The notes beneath the pieces are model-generated. The model worked only from the letters and a program-made list of their open reading frames with translations. It was not told where the DNA came from and ran no database searches. Positions 7,102 through 10,498 of a DNA stretch of 10,498 nucleotides are shown here, piece by piece (position 1 is the first letter of the stretch; every line of letters starts with the position of its first letter). The stretch spans positions 1 to 10,498 of the forward strand of contig CAMCHA010000038.1 of assembly GCA_945874515.1 (NCBI GenBank), read 5' to 3'. The position numbers were made by a program, and so were the translations under genes. The stretch comes from Asaia bogorensis. Lineage in GTDB: Bacteria > Pseudomonadota > Alphaproteobacteria > Acetobacterales > Acetobacteraceae.

Positions 7102-7117
7102 GAAAAACTGAGAGAAT

Positions 7118-7136
7118 CTTAGGCGCTGACGCTAAG
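7118..7136 (-). terminator. Bulged hairpin downstream of the glycine-zipper lipoprotein gene
   Basis: CTTAG-G-CG and CG-CTAAG pair around a CTGA loop with one bulged G. Reading on the minus strand, a run of five T (7107-7103) follows about 10 bases later. This is farther than ideal for an intrinsic terminator, so it is offered as a possible one only. Confidence 0.3.
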
Positions 7137-7143
7137 TGCTGCC

Positions 7144-7160
7144 GGGGCTCAAAACGCCCC
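7144..7160 (-). terminator. GGGGC/GCCCC hairpin downstream of the glycine-zipper lipoprotein gene
   Basis: A perfect 5-bp GC stem (7144-7148 with 7156-7160) with a 7-base loop lies between the end of the glycine-zipper gene and the lipoprotein 2 promoter. No T-tract directly follows. Together with the hairpin at 7118-7136 it suggests that these genes are separated transcriptionally. Confidence 0.3.
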
Positions 7161-7215
7161 AACCCCGTCACTGCTGGCTGCGCCCAGTCCCCACGCCACG
7201 CTGATAAGCGCGCTG

Positions 7216-7443
7216 TTAATTCTGACGCGAGTGGCCAACCGCCAAGCCGCCAGCAGCGCCGACGCCGGCACCAATCAGCGCGCCCCAGCCGGCATTGCCG
7301 GAAAAGGAGCCGATAGCAGCACCCCCAAGCGTGCCAACCCCGGCGCCAATCGCTGTGCTGCGCTGCGTATCGCTCATATCCGCGCAGCCAGTCGCTGCCA
7401 GCAGCGCGAAGCACGCAACGCCTATTTTCCATTTGTCAGCCAT
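7216..7443 (-). CDS. Glycine-zipper outer-membrane-type lipoprotein (OsmB/SlyB-like)
   Basis: A small 75-residue protein. MADKWKIGVACFALLAATGC is a lipoprotein signal peptide with the lipidated cysteine at residue 20. The mature part from about residue 31 to 70 is a glycine zipper, with repeated GxxxG spacing in AIGAGVGTLGGAAIG and GALIGAGVGAAGGLAVG. The tail is short and polar (HSRQN). Proteins of this kind usually sit at the outer membrane and are often stress-induced; their exact role is poorly defined. The ATG at 7443 has AAGGAG 7 bases upstream, which decides the start over longer readings of the frame. It lies 40 bases after the Rap1a-like gene on the same strand, so the two may be co-transcribed. 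It has no detailed similarity to the two neighbouring lipoproteins beyond the signal peptide. Confidence 0.85.
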   Translation of the reverse strand: MADKWKIGVACFALLAATGCADMSDTQRSTAIGAGVGTLGGAAIGSFSGNAGWGALIGAGVGAAGGLAVGHSRQN

Positions 7444-7483
7444 CGGAATCTCCTTGGCAATTGCCAATTCTGTCAACCATGTA

Positions 7484-7909
7484 TCAACGCCGCGTCGAAC
7501 GTGCAGCACAGGGGTATTGCGCCGCGGCAAAGCGCAGCAGCCCATCCGAAGCGCGCGAGCCATTAAATTGTGGATTGGCGGCGGACCAAGCCACAAAACT
7601 CGCCGCCGCCTGATCCAGTGTTGGGGAAGGTGTAGGCAGGCAGAAGCCGGGCCGCGTGCCCTGTCGCTTATGCATGGAATCGCTGGTCTGTCCCGTACCC
7701 ACCATCACGCCATGGCAGAAATGCACCGCCGCCGCATAAGACGCTTCCTGAGCGTTTGCAGCGCATAGCCTTGCCAAGGCGCCCGTGGTGCCGGCGGTGA
7801 AGGTTTCACCCGTAATGGCGCTGCTCTGCGCCGAAGCCATGGGCGCCGCGCCCAATGCAACCGCAAAAGCCGCCATGGGGAGGAAAGAGCCAAATCCGCG
7901 TAACGCCAT
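7484..7909 (-). CDS. Rap1a/Tai-type secreted protein
   Basis: A predicted periplasmic protein of 141 residues. The signal peptide MALRGFGSFLPMAAFAVALG...ASAQ is likely cleaved after residue 27 or 28. The mature part matches the Rap1a/Tai pattern: Cys49; FCHGVMVG with Cys65; GFCLP with Cys90; FVAWSAANPQ; and a closing LLRFAAAQYPC with Cys134. Four cysteines imply two disulfides. Founding members are immunity proteins against type VI secretion amidase effectors, but many alphaproteobacterial members are orphans. No effector or secretion gene is visible here, so an immunity role is not established. The ATG at 7909 is preceded by AGGAGG (7915-7920), which outweighs an upstream ATG at 7957. It lies 71 bases downstream of zur on the same strand; whether it is in the zur transcript is unclear. 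Confidence 0.8.
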   Translation of the reverse strand: MALRGFGSFLPMAAFAVALGAAPMASAQSSAITGETFTAGTTGALARLCAANAQEASYAAAVHFCHGVMVGTGQTSDSMHKRQGTRPGFCLPTPSPTLDQAAASFVAWSAANPQFNGSRASDGLLRFAAAQYPCAARSTRR

Positions 7910-7980
7910 CACATCCTCCTGAACCGCGAAGAGCATCCAAGATACGCTTCGCACCACCGGCTTTGCAAATTAAATCATGT

Positions 7981-8472
7981 CTAAGCGATGTGCGGAGCGT
8001 CCCCGCATTTGCCGCAAAACCCCTCAATCTCCACTGTCGCACGCGCAGCAGAAAAGCCGGCCTTGGCGGCGGCCGCGCTGATGGCCTCAGCCACGCCGTG
8101 ATCAGAAATCTCCCGCGTCGCACCACAGCCGCGACAGATCAGAAATTGATGCGGATGGTCATGCGCATGGTCGTGATGCACACCATGCCCTTCCAAGGCC
8201 TCATTACAGCCCATGAAGGCATTCAGCCTTTCCAGCCGATGGATCAAACCCTGTTCCAGCAGGAAATCCAACGCGCGATACACGGTGGGCGGCGCGGCCT
8301 TCGCGCGGCTTGCCTTCAATTGATCAAGCAAAGCATAGGCACCGATCGGCGCCTCAGATTCCAACACCAGGCGCAGCACATCACGGCGCAGCGGCGTAAG
8401 CTGCACCCCGCGCGTTTGGCAAAGCGCCTCCGCCCTTTCGAGCACCGTCAAATGATGAGCTGATCCATGCAT
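7981..8472 (-). CDS. zur: Zinc uptake regulator Zur (Fur family)
   Basis: A 163-residue zinc-sensing repressor that binds DNA as a dimer when zinc is plentiful. The N-terminal winged helix contains [12 protein letters not shown] and [21 protein letters not shown] (61-81), which by recall closely matches E. coli Zur rather than Fur, PerR or Irr. Two CxxC pairs, Cys113/Cys116 and Cys153/Cys156, form the structural zinc site. His78 and Cys89 are likely sensory ligands. A histidine-rich segment [10 protein letters not shown] (99-108) adds further potential ligands. The ATG at 8472 has AGGAAG 4 bases upstream. The gene is divergent from hisI and a COG0523 GTPase across 40 bases that carry a Zur-box-like palindrome, so autoregulation is likely. 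Confidence in the Zur subtype is high. Confidence 0.93.
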   Translation of the reverse strand: MHGSAHHLTVLERAEALCQTRGVQLTPLRRDVLRLVLESEAPIGAYALLDQLKASRAKAAPPTVYRALDFLLEQGLIHRLERLNAFMGCNEALEGHGVHHDHAHDHPHQFLICRGCGATREISDHGVAEAISAAAAKAGFSAARATVEIEGFCGKCGDAPHIA

Positions 8473-8477
8473 AACGC

Positions 8478-8512
8478 TTCCTAACAGGAATCGCGCATGT
8501 TATAAAGTAACA
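8478..8512 (+). promoter_or_regulatory. Candidate hisI promoter, probably leaderless
   Basis: TTCCTA (8478-8483) and TATAAA (8501-8506) are 17 bases apart. The -10 is good but the -35 keeps only three of six consensus bases. A start 7 bases after the -10 falls on the A of the hisI ATG at 8513. There is no Shine-Dalgarno sequence and no other usable start codon nearby, so a leaderless mRNA is the simplest reading. On the other strand TATAAC (8504-8499) could serve as the zur -10. Confidence 0.45.
8498..8512. promoter_or_regulatory. Zur-box-like operator in the zur/hisI divergent region
   Basis: TGTTATAAAGTAACA has perfect 5-bp outer arms (TGTTA/TAACA). It agrees with the recalled proteobacterial Zur core TGTTATA-N-TATAACA at 12 of 14 defined positions. 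It covers possible -10 elements on both strands and ends on the base just before the hisI ATG, so bound Zur would block both promoters. Confidence 0.7.
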
Positions 8513-8926
8513 ATGTCAGCCCCCAGCATTTCCGCCACTGCGCGCGACAGCCTGCTTGCCGCCATCAAGCCCGATGCCGCCGGCCTCATCCCCGCCATCG
8601 CCCAACAGCATGATACGGGCGAAGTGCTGATGATGGCCTGGATGAACGCCGAGAGTCTGGCGGAAACACTCCAAACCGGCCGGGTCTGCTATTATTCGCG
8701 TTCCCGCAAGGCGCTGTGGCGCAAGGGGGAAACATCCGGCCAGGTGCAGATGCTGGTGGACCTCCGGCTTGATTGTGATGGTGATACCATCCTGCTGCTG
8801 GTGGATCAGCAGGGGGTTGCCTGCCATACCGGGCGGCGTAATTGCTTCTACCGCGCCCCGCGCGGCGATGCGCTGGCCGATATCGCGGACCCGCTGATGG
8901 ACCCGGAAGCGCTCTACCGCAAATGA
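8513..8926 (+). CDS. hisI: Phosphoribosyl-AMP cyclohydrolase
   Basis: A 137-residue enzyme that opens the adenine ring of phosphoribosyl-AMP in histidine biosynthesis. It is the stand-alone HisI form, with no HisE domain. Diagnostic stretches are [12 protein letters not shown] (34-45), [14 protein letters not shown] (63-76), DCDGD (87-91), ACHTG and NCFYR. The three zinc cysteines are present at 88, 104 and 111 with the standard spacing of 16 and 7, and the aspartates around Cys88 are the usual magnesium ligands. The ATG at 8513 is the only in-frame start that keeps the conserved N-terminus. It has no Shine-Dalgarno sequence and directly abuts the Zur-like palindrome. The stop overlaps the next start (ATGA). 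Whether this is the only hisI or a zinc-stress paralogue cannot be told from the window. Confidence 0.92.
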   Translation: MSAPSISATARDSLLAAIKPDAAGLIPAIAQQHDTGEVLMMAWMNAESLAETLQTGRVCYYSRSRKALWRKGETSGQVQMLVDLRLDCDGDTILLLVDQQGVACHTGRRNCFYRAPRGDALADIADPLMDPEALYRK

Positions 8927-9966
8927 AGCTCATTCCTGTCACGGTGCTGACCGGCTTTCTGGGGGCGGGCAAGACCACGCTGTTGAACCGGCTACTGAAG
9001 CACCCGGATATGGCCGGCAGTGCTGTTCTCATCAATGAATTTGGCGAGATTGGGCTGGATCATCTGCTGGTCGAGAAACTCGATGAAGATACCGTGCTGC
9101 TCAATGCCGGCTGCCTATGCTGCACCATTCGCGGCGATTTGCAGCGCGCTTTGCGTGATTTGGCGCTGAAGGCCGAAGCCGGGCATGAGATTCGCCGCGT
9201 GCTGATTGAAACCACGGGCCTGGCTGATCCCGCGCCCATTCTACAAACACTGATGAGCGACCCGGTGGCGCTGCGGTCCTTCCGGCTTGATGGCGTGGTG
9301 ACGGTGGTGGATGCGGTGCTCGGCACCACAACGCTGGACAGCCAGATTGAAGCCGTGAAGCAGGCCGCCGTGGCCGACCGGCTGATCTTGAGCAAGACGG
9401 ATATCGCGAGCGCTGATCAGATCAGCGCGCTTGAAGCCAGGCTGCATGCGCTCAATCCCGGCGCACCGATCAGGCGCGTTGTGGCCGGGGATGTCGCGCC
9501 GGATTTCCTGTTTGGCGCGGGTGGCTTCGATCCCGCCGGCAGGATCGCCGATGTCGCGGCTTGGCTGGCGGCGGAAGCGGCGCATCACCATCATCACGAC
9601 CATCACCATGATACGAACCGCCATGATGCGCGTATCCAGGCCTTTGGTCTGACCTTTGCCGAGCCCCTTCCCTGGGAAGGCTTGGCGAGTTGGCTTGAAA
9701 TGCTCGCCATCACGCGCGGCACCAGCATTTTGCGCATGAAGGGAATTCTGAACCTGCAGGGGGAAGATCGCCCGGTAGTGCTGCATGGCGTGCAGCATGT
9801 GTTTCACCCGCCTGAACGCCTGGCCGCCTGGCCGCCGGGGCATGATCGGCAATCCCGCCTTGTCTTCATCCTGCGCGATCTGGACCGCGCCGTGGTGGAA
9901 GAAGGCTTGGCCGCCTTCCTGCAAGCGGCACGCGATAAGGCAGCGCTTGCCGCCGGCGCGAAATGA
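8923..9966 (+). CDS. COG0523 (CobW/YjiA/ZNG1-like) GTP-dependent zinc metallochaperone
   Basis: A 347-residue G3E-family GTPase predicted to deliver zinc to client proteins when zinc is scarce. The Walker A motif GFLGAGKTT is at residues 11-19. The metal-binding CLCC motif (CxCC) is at 64-67. ETTGLADP at 96-103 is the Walker B/switch region, and SKTD at 157-160 is a variant of the NKxD base-recognition motif. A histidine cluster HHHHHDHHH (221-229) sits in the linker before the CobW C-terminal domain (about 236-335). The gene starts inside the hisI stop codon (ATGA), so translation is coupled. That coupling, with divergent zur and the Zur-like operator, points to zinc rather than cobalt. HisI, itself a zinc enzyme, is an attractive client. 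Confidence 0.93.
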   Translation: MKLIPVTVLTGFLGAGKTTLLNRLLKHPDMAGSAVLINEFGEIGLDHLLVEKLDEDTVLLNAGCLCCTIRGDLQRALRDLALKAEAGHEIRRVLIETTGLADPAPILQTLMSDPVALRSFRLDGVVTVVDAVLGTTTLDSQIEAVKQAAVADRLILSKTDIASADQISALEARLHALNPGAPIRRVVAGDVAPDFLFGAGGFDPAGRIADVAAWLAAEAAHHHHHDHHHDTNRHDARIQAFGLTFAEPLPWEGLASWLEMLAITRGTSILRMKGILNLQGEDRPVVLHGVQHVFHPPERLAAWPPGHDRQSRLVFILRDLDRAVVEEGLAAFLQAARDKAALAAGAK

Positions 9967-10001
9967 TTCCTCCGCGCGGCAATCTCCGCTAATAACGCGC
10001 C
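9967..10001 (+). promoter_or_regulatory. Candidate leaderless promoter for the acetyltransferase
   Basis: TTCCTC (9967-9972) and TAATAA (9990-9995) are 17 bases apart, and a start 7 bases after the -10 falls on the ATG at 10002. No Shine-Dalgarno sequence is present. The geometry is identical to that upstream of hisI. The -35 is weak, so the acetyltransferase may instead be read from the preceding operon. Confidence 0.3.
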
Positions 10002-10498
10002 ATGCCCCCTGCCCCTTTGATATTTGAGACCCTCTCTGGCGCGGCGATCACCGCCCGGTTGGATGCGCTGGCTGGCCTGCGCATTCGTGTCTTTCGCGAA
10101 TGGCCTTATCTTTACGATGGCGATCCGGCGCATGAGGCGCGCTACCTTGCCGCTGACGCGCAAAGCCCCGGCGCTTTGGTAGTGGCGGCCAGTACACCGC
10201 AGGGGGAGGCCATTGGCATGGCCACCTGCCAGCCAGGGCGTGAAGCCAGCGAAAAGCTCCGCGCTTCCTGGGCTGCGGCAGGGCTTGATGCGGCGACACT
10301 ATGTTATTTCGGTGAGAGTGTTTTATTGCCGGAATATCGCGGCCAGGGCGCGGGCGTGCGCTTCTTTCAGGAACGCGAAGCCCATGCGCGCCGCTTGGGG
10401 CTTTCCATCGCGGCCTTTTGTTGCGTTGTGCGCAATGATAACGACCCGCGCCGGCCACGCGATTACACGCCGCTGGATGAGTTTTGGCGTAATCGCGG
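10002..10498 (+). CDS. GNAT-family N-acetyltransferase (3' end cut off by window)
   Basis: The frame runs from the ATG at 10002 to the window edge, with 165 complete codons and no stop. The segment ESVLLPEYRGQGAGVRFFQEREAHARRLG (about 110-138) contains the acetyl-CoA pyrophosphate-binding signature (RGQGAG) of the GNAT fold, preceded by a hydrophobic strand and followed by the expected helix. The start of the protein includes LRIRVFREWPYLYDGD, common in bacterial GNATs of unknown substrate. The substrate is not predictable. The gene lies 35 bases after the COG0523 gene on the same strand and could be read from it. No Shine-Dalgarno sequence precedes the ATG. Confidence 0.85.
   Translation, partial: MPPAPLIFETLSGAAITARLDALAGLRIRVFREWPYLYDGDPAHEARYLAADAQSPGALVVAASTPQGEAIGMATCQPGREASEKLRASWAAAGLDAATLCYFGESVLLPEYRGQGAGVRFFQEREAHARRLGLSIAAFCCVVRNDNDPRRPRDYTPLDEFWRNR

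Noticed and set aside
7231..7768. Plus-strand frames opposite the glycine-zipper and Rap1a-like genes
   Set aside because: They lack ribosome binding sites and domains; the minus-strand genes have signal peptides and good start signals.
7926..7952. GCGAAG ... CTTCGC inverted repeat between zur and the Rap1a-like gene
   Set aside because: The stem is 6 bp with a loop of about 15 bases and no T-tract; it is too weak to call a terminator.
7855..8463. Plus-strand frame opposite zur
   Set aside because: The minus-strand product is a clear Zur with both CxxC zinc sites.
8513..8926. Reading hisI as a zinc-independent paralogue made under zinc starvation
   Set aside because: All three canonical zinc cysteines are present with standard spacing, so it should still need zinc; it could still be a second copy.

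Overview
The window looks like a chromosomal segment of an alphaproteobacterium, probably Rhodospirillales/Acetobacteraceae-like. This is judged from GC-rich third positions, protein flavour and the zur/hisI/COG0523 arrangement; no taxonomic marker gene is present. It is densely coded, with no gene-free stretch above about 120 bases and no rRNA, tRNA, CRISPR array, insertion sequence or phage gene that I could recognise.

Layout. (a) Bases 1-2510, plus strand: the 3' part of a Baeyer-Villiger-type flavin monooxygenase and, 11 bases later, an HSL-family alpha/beta hydrolase. This is a plausible ketone -> ester/lactone -> acid plus alcohol catabolic pair. (b) 2513-3430, minus: a DMT/EamA transporter, convergent with the hydrolase. 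(c) 3537-6300, plus: a tight three-gene run, alanyl-tRNA editing protein (AlaX type), 3-mercaptopyruvate sulfurtransferase (sseA) and cystathionine beta-lyase (metC-like), closed by a perfect 10-bp hairpin shared with the convergent minus-strand genes. (d) 6346-7909, minus: four small exported proteins. Two are paralogous lipoproteins of an unrecognised family with an AARRV tail, one is a glycine-zipper lipoprotein and one is a Rap1a/Tai-type secreted four-cysteine protein. The two paralogues sit in a markedly AT-richer patch. (e) 7981-9966: a zinc-homeostasis locus. zur (minus) is divergent from hisI and an overlapping COG0523 GTPase (plus). (f) 10002 to the right edge: a GNAT acetyltransferase, cut by the window.

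The most interesting parts are two. First, the 40-base zur/hisI intergenic region holds a near-perfect Zur-box-like palindrome (8498-8512). It ends on the base before the hisI start codon and overlaps possible -10 elements on both strands, suggesting autoregulation and zinc-controlled, leaderless transcription of hisI-COG0523. The GNAT gene start shows the same spacing and also lacks a Shine-Dalgarno sequence. Second, there is the tandem pair of diverged lipoproteins, with matching Cys20 and Cys37 and a shared C-terminal tail, one of them preceded by a perfect TTGTAAAA-N8-TTTTACAA inverted repeat.
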